Origin: Asterias amurensis
Lineage: Eukaryota > Echinodermata > Asteroidea > Forcipulatida > Asteriidae
NCBI RefSeq assembly: GCF_032118995.1
Contig: NC_092661.1
Coordinates: 19,718,621 to 19,782,620, forward strand
Length of the DNA: 64,000 nucleotides
Direction of reading: 5' to 3'
Shown here: in pieces, positions 21,670 through 32,300 of the stretch
Layout: the number at the start of each line of letters is the position of its first letter
Position numbering within the stretch: the first letter of the stretch is position 1
Program-made: the position numbers and the translations under genes
Notes under the pieces: model-generated
The model's input: only the letters and a program-made list of their open reading frames with translations
What the model was told of the DNA's origin: nothing
Database searches by the model: none

Positions 21670-22291
21670 CTGAAATATTGGTTACAAAATAAACTACATT
21701 CATTTGTTTTAATATAAGGAACATTTTAGGTCACTCTTTTGTAAAGAAAAAAGTGTCAAATATTTATTCCTAAAAAGTATGTGAAACTAAAAGGCACCAG
21801 CCCACACTAACACATGAGGATCGCTTGTGTAATGTCATTTGGTTTATCTTCCATGTATTAAAAATGGTATAAATACACCGCATAAGTAGACCATTATTTA
21901 TAAACATTGATCCCATTTTGTTTAGACATCCTTGAGTAGAACGCAATTGATAACTGGATTAGCACATTATTTTGCCTAAAAAAGCACAATATCGGATTTG
22001 TTTAATCATCTCACATACCTTATACACTGACTGTAGAATGTGTACGTCATCTTGGTTGTCAGAGTCGCCTCATGTTAAAACGAAACGAAAGTCAACAGCT
22101 AAGGTTTTCAATTTAGAGATTTTCAGCTCGGAGACAAAATTACAGCACTCGATATTGCGAAAAATTAAATTATGGCTGGGGGAATTTCCACTGCATTTCC
22201 TTCCTCTTTGGTTGCACCGCTTGACCTGCATGAACTTAATATGGAACGCGAAAGCGCTAATTATAGGCAACAAACATTCACGACACCCGTC
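21670..22291 (-). other. Upstream region of the TRIM gene with possible 5' UTR exon
   Basis: A plausible donor (AG|GTATGTGA on the minus strand at 22019/22018) could end a 5' UTR exon spliced to 21669. No core promoter could be fixed. The foldback element begins directly beyond 22292. Confidence 0.4.
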
Positions 22292-22333
22292 CTTTTTTAT
22301 GGTGGCCCCGAAGGGACATCGCATAACGCAAAC

Positions 22334-22616
22334 GTGTGCGCACACGTATGCAATGTCGTGAAACAAATCGCGAATATATGCGCACACGTATGCAATATCG
22401 TGAAACAATTCGCGAATATGTGCGCACAAGTATGAAATGTCGTGAAACAATTCGCGAATATGTGCGCACACGTATGCAATGTCGTGAAACAAATCGCGAA
22501 TATGTGCGCACACGTATGCAATCTCGTGGACCAAATCGTGAATATGTGCGCACACGTATGCAATTTCGTGAACCAAATCGTGAATATGTGCGCACACGAG
22601 TGCGATTTGTTTTGCA
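22334..22616 (+). repeat. 42-bp tandem array, left foldback arm
   Basis: Unit contains GCGCACACGTATGCAATGTC then GTGAAACAAATCGCGAATAT. About seven copies with small substitutions. Because 42 is divisible by 3, several frames stay open as 14-residue repeats; this is not evidence of coding. Confidence 0.9.
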
Positions 22617-22914
22617 ATGTCGTGAATTTTATTGCATACCATGTTGCATACCATTAGGATGATGTCACAGTTGTGGATAATTTGTTACCGATCTAGGGAG
22701 TACTGTGGCGCTACAGCAGGCTCCCTCTGTAAAGCATGTGTATACCCAGGAACTTGGCACCAGGTCAAGGACGACCACACGCCTCGCTTGCCTCACAACA
22801 AAGACTACTGCTGCAATGACTACCGCTTATCTCACTGTTGGAAAGAAACCCCCCAGATCATTAGACATTTTATTCAAAGGTATGCAACATGGTATGCAAT
22901 AAAATTCACGACAT

Positions 22915-23125
22915 CGCACATAATATTCGCAGACGTGTGCGCACATATTCGCGAATTGTTTCACGACATTGCATACGTGTGCGCACATATTTGCGAATTG
23001 TTTCACGACATTGCATACGTGTGCGCACATATTCGCGAATTGTTTCACGACATTGCATTCGTGTGCGCACATATTTGCGAATTGTTTCACGACATTGCAT
23101 ACGTATGCGCACACGTTTGCGATAT
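22915..23125 (-). repeat. 42-bp tandem array, right foldback arm
   Basis: Same unit as 22334-22616 in opposite orientation (ATTCGCGAATTGTTTCACG then ACATTGCATACGTGTGCGC), five copies. Confidence 0.9.
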
Positions 23126-23156
23126 GCGATGTCCCTTCAGGGCCACCATACTTTTT

Positions 23157-24449
23157 ACATGTATGACCAGAAGAGTATTGAACACGGGATAGCCAGGCAT
23201 ATTACACATACATGACAAAGTCTGACGCAAGTTTGTATACCAAAGTCGGCCATTTCCCCCACCTTTTTTAAATTTCAAAGTAGCTGTTGATTGCTCCAGT
23301 TTTTATTTGTATGCATATTTTATATAGCCTATGTAGTTGCCATGGCCTTCTGAGGTCAGAAGTGTTTGTTTGTTTTGATTTTTTTTTTATAAATTTGCGA
23401 GTCTTCAAATTAATCGTAATTTCGTTGTTTATGTTTTACATGCAAGGCACTATATCAGCTATTTCGTGAAATATATTATTAATTATCACAAAGTCTAAAA
23501 AGGTACCTGGGAATCCAATAGATAAAGGGTACGAGGCTTACATTGTTAATTCTCACGCAATGTAGTTGACTGAGTTTAGAAAACAAATGACACGTAGCCG
23601 GTTTTAATAACAACATTTTAACTTCCCGTTCACTGCGTGTGTGGATCTTCATGATTCTAATCTATGGAACGCCAAAATGCCAAGTGCAAAAAAAGCATTA
23701 CTAACTGTGGTGCTCATCAGTAGGCCTATGTCGGGTTTTCAAAACATGAAGAGCACACAAACGGTCTTTATGAGCTTGAATCTATAAAAGGATTCAGGCA
23801 TAGTATGCGCTGTTTTTCTTGAAAAAACATTTTTCGTTAGTTTTTGTTGTGTCAATAGTTTTTGATGTGAAATTACATTTTTTTAAGCATACAGTGCGTT
23901 TTTAATGTTGGTTATTTTGGTGTGATGTATATACGCCGTCACTGGAAGCAATGTAAATGAAGCGAATGGAGTCTTTTTCGCAAATTCCTATTGCGCAAAC
24001 GCTAACCTGAATGACTGATGTGCATGCTGATCTACAAAGCGATCTAATTGATCAAAATTGGACGCATGTACCTTTAATTCCATGTCATAACGCGTGCGTA
24101 GCGAGTAGACCTATTTGCGAAAGGTCTGTTAATAGGCCTACTTAGCCTCGCTGCATGGGCAGTGCGCCGTATCGATACCTCTCGTCACTAAACGAGCCAG
24201 GCATTCTGGGAAAAAATGGCGCTGTGAGATCGATCACCCCTGGGAACGAGGTTGAGGCCTACTGGTCTGGATTATGACAAAATACCAGCCAATACCAACC
24301 CGCCCTCAACGCTGGAACTGTTCGACGGCCAGCTCATTATAGTCTGTTCTTTGTGGACTCCAATAATAATAATACCGAAGTCATTATGGCTTACGTATCT
24401 AACCAACAAGGTAAGGCCTACTCAAGGCGCTTACACATTTTTTAGATGG
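23157..24449. other. Intergenic, no gene supported
   Basis: AT-rich, with fragments resembling repeats. 23985-24060 (TTGCGCAAACGCTAAC then TGTGCATGCTGAT) resembles the palindrome at 15260-15310. 24180-24260 looks like another dispersed repeat. No splice-bounded coding frame recognised. Confidence 0.45.
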
Positions 24450-24780
24450 AGTTAAGCATTCTGAGACAAAATTATGTAGCACCAAGGGTTTACAAGGTGC
24501 TACGGCGCATCCAGCAGCCACTGCCAGGAGTATACGATTCCGGTGCGAACCCCCTTCTCACTAGCGATTAGTGTTACTGGGATCTTTTCGTGCATTTCAC
24601 AACGCACGGGATCAACGGCTTTACGTCCCATCCGAAGGACGAAGCAATCATGGCAATAACGAGTGTCTTGCTTGAGAAAAAGGTGTCACGACTCTCGGAC
24701 CCACACTCTGCTGATCATAAACATCAAAGCTTAAGTCCGGTGGTATCAACCTATACGCAACGACAAGCCACGAGTAAAAA
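24450..24780 (+). repeat. Probable dispersed repeat with conserved core
   Basis: Contains GCACCAAGGGTTTACAAGG, CCAGCAGCCACTGCCAGGAG and ACGTCCCATCCGAAGGACGA, a set of blocks I associate with a widespread invertebrate repeat. The class is uncertain. A 74-codon open frame over it has no family features. Confidence 0.4.
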
Positions 24781-25580
24781 AAGTACATTGGGTGAATTAT
24801 TCACAGACCATTGAGTCCACTGTCGTTGCTAAGTTTTATGTTGTCAAACCTTTCAAATATTAAAATCAAGCTCTAGGACTAGTTGATCTAATGGATCTAC
24901 TTGAATATAAGTAGACCTACTTTACATTAGTAATCGTTAAATCGATGAGGATGTCTGTATCTTTGCTAAAATGGCTGCAACTGCATTGAGAATAGTGTTG
25001 ACATTGGTTAATACTGCGCTTCTACTTATAAGTACATCGTGAAATCTGCCATGCTATGAACTGTCAAAGACCACACATGAATAACATTACCAGATAACCC
25101 GAAGCATTTTTTTATAAAAATAGAGTGCACTTTATAATTAATTGCCATGCAATGAAGATGCATGAAGCGAAAGGCACACTTTCAAGGGACTTCATAATAT
25201 GTTAAATCTTTTTACTCTGACTTTTTTAAGTAATGGTGTGTTTTTTGTTTTTTTGTTTTTTTGTTTTTTACACAGGACCGTAATGTAAAACAGCTCTTGT
25301 GCTGATTTTTGTATCCTGCATAAATAAAAAAATAAAAAATAATTAAAAAATAAAATCAATTTTGACAACAGGTTATACGGTGAAATATGTGCTTAAAATA
25401 CACGTATACACGTATACACTTGGTAAGGGTTTCAGAAGTTCACTGATGTTAGGAATGAATTTGAACCATTCAAGTCAATGATAGCGAGTGAGAATAATAG
25501 TGTGAGAGTGTTTAACATTGTGTTCATTTCTGCTCATTTTGACAGCCATGAGTGTTGTTGAACCGAGTCAACAGTTTTGT
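24781..25580. other. Intergenic, nothing recognised
   Basis: AT-rich with T-rich runs near 25230-25270 (TTTTTGTTTTTTTG). No gene or repeat border supported. Confidence 0.5.
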
Positions 25581-26097
25581 TGACTTGCGACTTGACTTGA
25601 CTTGGACAAAAATGACGTGCGACTTGACCTGACTTGGACAAAAATGACTTGCGACTTGACTTGACTTGGACAAAAATGACGTGCGACTTGACCTGACTTG
25701 GACAAAAATGACTTGCGACTTGACTTGACTTGGACAAAAATGACGTGCGACTTGACCTGACTTGGACAAAAATGACTTGCGACTTGACTTGACTTGGACA
25801 AAAATGACGTGCGACTTGACCTGACTTGGACAAAAATGACTTGCGACTTGACTTGACTTGGACAAAAATGACGTGCGACTTGACCTGACTTGGACAAAAA
25901 TGACTTGCGACTTGACTTGACTTGGACAAAAATGACGTGCGACTTGACCTGACTTGGACAAAAACGACTTGACTTGACTTGGACAAAAACGACTTGACTT
26001 GACTTGGACAAAAATGACTTGCGACTTGACTTGACTTGGACAAAAATGACTTTCGACTTGACCTGACTTGGACAAAAATGACTTGCGACTTGACTTA
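25581..26097. repeat. 32-bp minisatellite in a 64-bp higher-order arrangement
   Basis: The monomer holds CGACTTGACTTGACTTGGAC followed by AAAAATGA. Two variants alternate: ACTTGCGACTTGACTTG and ACGTGCGACTTGACCTG. The ACGTGC variant recurs every 64 bp (for example 25615 and 25679). About 16 monomers, two of them shortened near 25965-26000. The continuously open frames inside are a by-product of the repeat. Confidence 0.9.
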
Positions 26098-26102
26098 GAG
26101 TT

Positions 26103-26232
26103 ATAGTCGGTCGCGCGATGGTCGGGCGTCGGAAATGTTGACGCGCGATCATAAAAAGACACGGTTTTTACGCCTCAGTCTTAGGATTGCGCCCAAGATT
26201 TCCGTCGCGCGACCATCGCGCGACCGACTATA
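26103..26232. mobile_element. MITE with TATAGTCGGTCGCGCGA ends
   Basis: Left TATAGTCGGTCGCGCGATGG and right CCATCGCGCGACCGACTATA are exact inverted copies about 130 bp apart, with GC-rich hairpin interior. It lies inside the interrupted minisatellite next to a LINE fragment. Confidence 0.85.
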
Positions 26233-26239
26233 AACCGGC

Positions 26240-26673
26240 CTTTAGGGGCTCCTGCGTCGTCCGACGCATGAGGCAGTCAACGCTCTCCAGGCAGATCGGT
26301 CTGCAGTCAGTGACCTGACGTCGCTCCAGCCTCTATTGACCCTATGAAGGTCCTGCTGGATGGTCTGGTGCCAGTTCATTTTAGGTCGGCCTCTCCTCCT
26401 CCTTCCCGGCGGGTTCCACCACAGGACTTGATTGGCGAGTCTCGAAGGGGGGAGCCGCGAAACATGGCCCAGCCAGTTCATGCGCCGCCCACAGATTGTA
26501 TTGGACACTGGAGTTTGTTGTGATCGATCTCTGACCTCCTCGTTGCGGACGAAGTCACTCCACTTAATGCCCAAGATCTTCCTTAGGCATCTTGAGTCGA
26601 ATGCATCAAGTTTCTTCTCTTGACTTGATTTTAAGTGCCAAGTTTCGCAACCATAGAGTAAAGTAGATAGCAC
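26240..26673 (-). pseudogene. LINE reverse-transcriptase C-terminal fragment
   Basis: Open for about 143 codons on the minus strand: LLYGCETWHLKSS, FDSRCLRKILGIKWSD, RRMNWLGHVSRLPP, RRRRGRPKMNWHQTI. These are the standard motifs after the reverse-transcriptase domain in many non-LTR ORF2 proteins. The catalytic domain and endonuclease are absent, so it is a 5'-truncated relic. Minisatellite repeats resume immediately beyond 26674. Confidence 0.85.
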
Positions 26674-26772
26674 GTTGGACTTGACTTGGACAAAAATGAC
26701 TTGCGACTTGACTTGAATAGAGCAAAGATGACTTGCGACTTGACTTGACTTGAGGAAAAATTACTTAGTTAC
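26674..26772. repeat. Displaced remainder of the 32-bp minisatellite
   Basis: Three degenerate units (GGACTTGACTTGGAC, GACTTGCGACTTGACTTG) resume after the MITE plus LINE block, so the array was interrupted by about 570 bp. Confidence 0.8.
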
Positions 26773-26820
26773 AACACTGCATTTTGAAAGTTTCGATAGA
26801 ACTAATAGTTGTATGGGATT

Positions 26821-26900
26821 TGAGGCATTGCATGGTGAGGTATATCAACATTGGTTCGCGGTATATAAACACCATGTGTATTATTATCTACTTGCCAGAT
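26821..26900. repeat. Dispersed repeat, shared with 9292-9370
   Basis: GAGGCATTGCATGGTGAGGT and ACACCATGTGTATTATTATC then CTACTTGCC. Same order as at 9292-9370. Confidence 0.65.
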
Positions 26901-27004
26901 AGAGATTGTTCTTTAGAAAACTGACTTGCTATATATTCAACTGCCGCGGAGTAAATTTTGGATTTTTCAGGAGTCTTATCAGTTCTGTGAAGACCTGTCC
27001 TGCT

Positions 27005-27006
<2 letters not shown>

Positions 27007-27043
<37 letters not shown>
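27007..27043. repeat. (AAT)n microsatellite
   Basis: Twelve AAT units in a row. Confidence 0.95.
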
Positions 27044-27044
<1 letters not shown>

Positions 27045-27150
27045 GACTTGTAATGCGCACATATCCACCCTGCTGGGTGTTCAAGGCGCAGTAAAACCAA
27101 AAACAAAACAAAAACAAAACACAACACAAAGAAAAACAGACACAACAAAA

Positions 27151-27928
27151 TTAGTCATTGAAAACCTGTGACATAAGATAAGTTTTGAGAAGAGACTTGA
27201 ATTTTGCAGTACAAACACAAGATCGAAGATTAAGTGGTAGAGAGTTCCAGATGCGTGGCGCGGCTACAGAAAAAGACCTGTCACCCCATGAGTGTCGAGA
27301 CTTGGGTTCAATGAGGAGAAGCATAGAACTTGATCGAAGATTCCTTGATGGAGTGTAAACGTGAAGCAGTTCAGAAATATAGTGGGGAGCCTTGCCATTA
27401 AGAGCTTTGTGGACAATGAGCATCAGCTTGAAGATGATTCGTTGAGAGATAGGCAGCCAGTGTAGTTGTTTCAGAATGGGGGTGATAGAACAGGATTTTC
27501 TAGACAGTGTCACAATGCGGGCAGCAGTATTTTGGAGCCGTTGAAGTCGGGAAATCTGGTTGTTAGGAAGACTGTAGAGAAGAGCATTGCCGTTGTCAAG
27601 ACGAGAAGTAACAAATGCGTGAATGACCTTTTCAGTGGCACTTTTGTCCAAGTACTTGCGAATCTTACCTATATTCCTGATGTGATATGATGATAAACGA
27701 ACAATGTTGTTGATGTGTGGCTGAAGTGTCATCGATGAATCAAAAATAACCCCTAAGTTCCGAGCTTTCAGCGAGGGAGCTATCCGAGCATCACCGATGG
27801 AGATGTATGGCACTGAAACCTTAGTTAACTGTTGACGTGACCCAAATAGAAGGAACTCTGTCTTATCATCATTTAACTTCAGGAAGTTTTGTTGTGTCCA
27901 ACGTCGAATCTCTTGGATGCATTTCTTT
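27151..27928 (-). pseudogene. CR1/L2-like LINE reverse-transcriptase C-terminus, open but 5'-truncated
   Basis: The minus-strand frame reads from about 27928 (KCIQEIRRWTQQNFLKLND, KTEFLLFGSRQQL) to the stop at 27151, passing RNLGVIFDSSMTLQPHINNI, ITPILKQLHWLPISQRIIFK and WGDRSFSVAAPRIWNSLP. It is the thumb/connection tail of a CR1/L2-type ORF2. No stop or frameshift is seen over about 260 codons, so it is younger than the relic at 9757. Endonuclease and catalytic FADD-type motifs are missing. A palindromic MITE starts close to its truncated end. Confidence 0.88.
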
Positions 27929-27983
27929 TTAAATAGCCTTGACGGAATAATCAGCAGGGACTTACGCCTATAGGATCGATTAA

Positions 27984-28352
27984 AGGAACACGTTGCCTTG
28001 GATCGGACGAGTTGGTCTATAAAAAGCGTTTATAACCGTTTGTTATAAATTGCATATGGTTGGAAAGATGTTTTAAAAGTAGAATACAATGATCCACACA
28101 AATTTGCCTCGAAATTGCGTGGTTTTCATTTTACTTTGCGAACACGGTCGGCCATTTATTTGACTCCCATAAATGGCCGACCGTGTTCGTCGACGAGGTA
28201 AAGGGAACACCGTGCAATTTCGAGTAATACTTGTGTGGATCATTGTATTCTACTTTTAAAACATCTTTCCAACCATATGCATTTTATAACAAACGGTTAC
28301 AAACGCTTTTCAAAGACCAACTCGACCGATCCAAGGCAACGTGTTCCTTTAA
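27984..28352. mobile_element. Large palindromic MITE (~370 bp)
   Basis: Almost the whole element is one hairpin. AAAGGAACACGTTGCCTTGG at the left is mirrored by CCAAGGCAACGTGTTCCTTT at the right. Other pairs include ATGATCCACACAA and GGTCGGCCATTTA. The loop is about 7-10 bp at 28160. The core is shared with 18800-18935. Confidence 0.9.
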
Positions 28353-28445
28353 CTGCGCTACCACGGAGTTGGTTCTTAATTGTATCAACGTTTCGACTTG
28401 CTCTAGTCATTGTCAGCAGGATACATCAGTGGCTGTTATTAAAGC

Positions 28446-28800
28446 CATTTTACACTTTCGGTAAACAGTATTGTCCAAAGGCCCACACTTCGTGTAACAA
28501 CTTATATAAAAAATAACAAACCTGTGAAAATTTAGGCTCAATCGGTCATCGGAGTCAGGAGAAAATAACGGGGAAAACCCACCCTTGTTTCCGCACGTTT
28601 CGCCGTGTCATGACATGTGTTTTAAAAAATCTGTAATTCTCGAAAACGAGAATTGATAATTGTTTTAATGTTTTCTCGAAAAGTAAAGCATTTCATGGAA
28701 TACTATTTCAAGAGAAGTCTTCCACCATTACCTTCTGTAAGTTATTTGTAAATCTGTGAACTTTTCTTTTTTTTCCCGTGCCGAAAGTGTATAATGAAAT
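28446..28800 (+). repeat. MITE, shared with 3826-4160
   Basis: Begins TTACACTTTCGGTAAACAG and ends GCCGAAAGTGTATAATG (inverted ends). Internal blocks AACAAACCTGTGAAAATT, TCATGACATGTG and AAGCATTTCATGGAA match the inverted copy in the first GPCR intron. Confidence 0.75.
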
Positions 28801-29345
28801 AATTAAGTCTATTGTATTTTGGGTTATATAATTGTCGAAACAAAAAAACTAAGACGGGAAATAATGAGAATCAGGCATGGAAAGACCACTTAGAAAAATA
28901 CATTTTAAAGCATCTTACTGCGACTGAAACCACGCACATGTCCCTAATGATATTCAGAACGGACAATTGAATAGCCTGTGATAGCCTGCGTTGTTTAAAG
29001 ATGGGCAGGATATTGGCTGTATACTCTTATAAAACAAGGAGAATATGACGTTCGCATCGTGTTGTGTCACGGCAACCAAAGTCTCTCGTTCTTATAATAT
29101 TGTTTGACTTCCTGTATAATCCCAACGAGGCTTAACGTCTTCATTTTCAATATTGGACTTGAAATAACAAAAGGAAGTTACTTACTCAAGTATCGCTGCT
29201 TCAAGTTTCCAATTCAACGTCTGATCACGAAGAGGCGATCTCTTAACCTTCGGATGCCTCAACCGCTATAACTTTGCTGATTACACGACAAGACACGCCA
29301 AACTTTACTCTTAAATAACTCCATACCGTGTAAGAGCCTCACAAG
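28801..29345 (+). other. Promoter and 5' UTR region of GPCR copy 2
   Basis: Non-repetitive sequence directly upstream of the GPCR start codon. No TATA box or known site could be assigned with confidence. Confidence 0.45.
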
Positions 29346-32300
29346 ATGAGTAGCATTGATGACCAGGATAATGGGCAGCAAGGATGGTCAGCCGAGGGAG
29401 CCTTCGAGGACCAGGTTTGGTTACGAGCCGTCTATGGTATCATAGCTGTACTTGGGATCACCGGTAACTTCTTGGTCATGTTTACTGTAGCAAGGGTACC
29501 ATCGCTACAAAATCTGACCAACATGTTCATCGTGAGTTTGGCCGTCTGTGATTTCATCGTATCCGTTTTTCTCATACCGCTACATCTCGGTGAGTGTTAA
29601 CTTATTATTTTTTTTAAAACGTTTTCAATATTTCCTTGCAATCAAAATAACTTCTTACAACTTTGTGAATGCTATTTTTCATATGCACCCACCACCTTTG
29701 TGATTGGACAACTGAAAGGCACTGGACACTATTGGTAATTACTAAAAATAATTGTTAACATAAAAAGTTACTTGGTAACGAGCAATGGGGAGCTGTTGAT
29801 ATTATCAAACATTGTGAGAAACGGCTCCCGATGAAGTAACGTATACGTTGTTTTTTAGTCAATTCTCACTGAAATATTTGAATTGATTTCGTGACCTCAG
29901 CTGAAGTCTCGAAACCAAGCATCTGAAAGCACACAACGTGTGCGTCATTATTCTTTCGCAACTTCAGCGACCAATTTAGTTTAAATTTTCACATGTTTGT
30001 TATTTAATGTGTATCTTGAGATACACCAAGTGAGAAGACTGGTCTTTGACAATTACCAAAGTTGGCCGGTGCCTTTAAAGGCAGTGGACACTATTGGTAA
30101 TTGTCAAAGACTAGCCTTCACAGTCGGTGTATTTCAACATATGCATAAAATAACAAACCTGTGAAAATTTGAGCTCAATCGGTCATCGAACTAGCGAGAT
30201 AATAATGAAAGAAGAAAACACCCTTGTCACGAAGTTGTGTGCATTTAGATGGTTGATTTCGAGACCTGAAGTTCTAAACTTGAGGTCTCGAAATCAAATT
30301 CGTGGGAAAATTACTTCTTTCTCGAAAACTATGGCACTTCAGAGGGAGCCGTTTCTCACAATGTTTTGTACCATCAACAGCTCCCCATTACTCGTCACCA
30401 AGAAAGGTTTTATGCTAATAATTATTTTGAGTGATTACCAATAGTGTCCACTGCCTTTAAATACCTCAATGTTTATTTCACTATTTTATCCCCTTGCCGG
30501 GAAAGTGTATATATTCTAATATTGTTGAAGGGAAGATTATGCCTATCATTGCAGACATGACAAATGTAATTCCAATTTGCTACAATTGGATGAAAGTTCA
30601 CAATTACCAAGAATCCACTGAAAACGTTTTACCAAGTTGTATTTTATTGTATTTTAAAGAAAAATTCAAATTTTATCGGACATCGTCTTTAGAACTTTCG
30701 AGTTTAATACAACAACAAGGTCTGTCTGGTCTGACTGATCGTCACAATGATTTGCTCTTGGGTTTTTGGGCAGTCACGGACGAACAAAAAGGAAACATGA
30801 CGGGTAAACGATACCTCACAAAGCCACATTGTCGAAACATAACAACGACCATTACCGGTGATGTGATTTCCCTCTTTCTTTTCAAAAAATTACCATAAAC
30901 AAAGGTGAGGTTCGATTTTCAAATTTGTACTGCACAAGGACCTCAGTTCCATAGAAATAAGTTATTTTGTGACAACGGTTGGTTTTATGGTTTAATTTAA
31001 TTAAGTAACACTGGTTTGATTTGTGTTCAAGTACATTTTCAATCGGTCACCAACAGTATTTTGTATACCAAAATTGCACACAAATTTAATTGTAGAGATG
31101 GCATAAAAATGGCATAAAAATGTAATTGAAGGCATAAAAGCATACGTCAGTTATTTTGTTAATGGTTTCTCAAGGGTGGACTGAAGAGGCGATTGGAAAT
31201 TCGGCAAATGGCTTTTTCACAGTCTGTTATTCAGACCACAAACACAATTAAAATGTCATAGCCATTAACTGATGGAAACTATTTATTGAGGAATATTTTA
31301 AAATGTGTTGACTTTAAAGCTGCCACGTCAGTAGCGTATTCAGTTTTTCCATCGGTTGGGACTGGGGGAGTAGGGGGGGGGGGGGGTAGACGGAGTCAAA
31401 GACAATACTGATTGCGAAAAGGGGAAACTGCCTTGCCATGTTTATACAAGAATGAAGTATATTATTATGCAGGCCTGGCGTGCCATTCCTGATGTGGTTT
31501 CTCTTCTCTTAATGGTCCTAAAAGGAACCATTGAGTATCGTCTGCTGATTAGTTATACCAAAGTGAAAAAGAGCATTCTACTCTTTATGGGTCGCCGTTT
31601 GTCAATACATAATATTGCTATGACTTGTTCGACATGTTTCACTGTGGATAGAGTGATTGGATGTAAACCATAGAAAGTGATGCCGGACATGAAAAATTAG
31701 GCATCTTAAAACATGTTTTACAAATGATCCTTTTATTAACCATCAAAAAATGTGCACTCACAAATCATGGTTTATAAACCTTAATAAGACTGTGCACTCA
31801 CAAACTGCGATCCATATCTTATTTATTGACAATACATTTGAAAACATTGTTAAATATTATTGAAAAGTACTATTTGGAAAACCTTAAGTTTTGCTCGACC
31901 AAATAATGAATATTCCAACACACTCATCAGAAAGACTATCGATGACTAAATTTAGAGATCGGTTTTATGCAAGATAAGAAAAAGCAGTGCAAGCAGACTC
32001 AGTTTTACCTTGATGTCATCCATCTATAAATTCATAAACACAATCGACATTTCACTGAAGTCCAAGTCAAAACGTTTTCCCACATTGTCTTTTCAAATTC
32101 ATTGCAGAAGATCGCAGTAGTCTGATGAGTATAATATAAAAGAGCCATCCAACTTGATTCCCGTTTTATGATAATCGTTGATGTTCAATGATGTCATCGA
32201 TGTTTTTATCAAATTAATTTGTAAAGGTCTTGATATTGATTACCTAAAGGAACATACATAATTGTTTTTGCTAACAAAACAGTTGCTGGCAGTGTAAGAA

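Larger units (their letters stand above)
22292..23156. mobile_element. Foldback (TU/FB-like) element with arms made of 42-bp repeats
   Basis: Left arm 22292-22653 and right arm 22876-23156 are inverted copies. The outer ends share TATGGTGGCCC and GAAGGGACATCGCAT; the inner ends share GAATTTTATTGCATACCATG. Each arm is mostly a tandem array of a 42-bp unit (seven on the left, five on the right). The 222-bp middle is single-copy and open. Architecture fits foldback elements known from flies and sea urchins. No transposase is present and no target duplication was fixed. Confidence 0.85.

Noticed and set aside
22070..23215. Several open frames of 68-194 codons with 14-residue repeats
   Set aside because: By-product of the 42-bp foldback arm repeats, open on both strands; only the spacer frame is noted as a finding.
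25524..26162. Long open frames (up to 212 codons) with repeated KSSQV/FCPSQV motifs
   Set aside because: Produced by the 32-bp minisatellite, open in three frames at once with no codon preference.
30494..30898. 134-codon open frame in the intron of GPCR copy 2
   Set aside because: No recognisable domain, no splice context, no counterpart in the other GPCR intron. It begins just after a MITE in AT-rich DNA, so it is probably chance.
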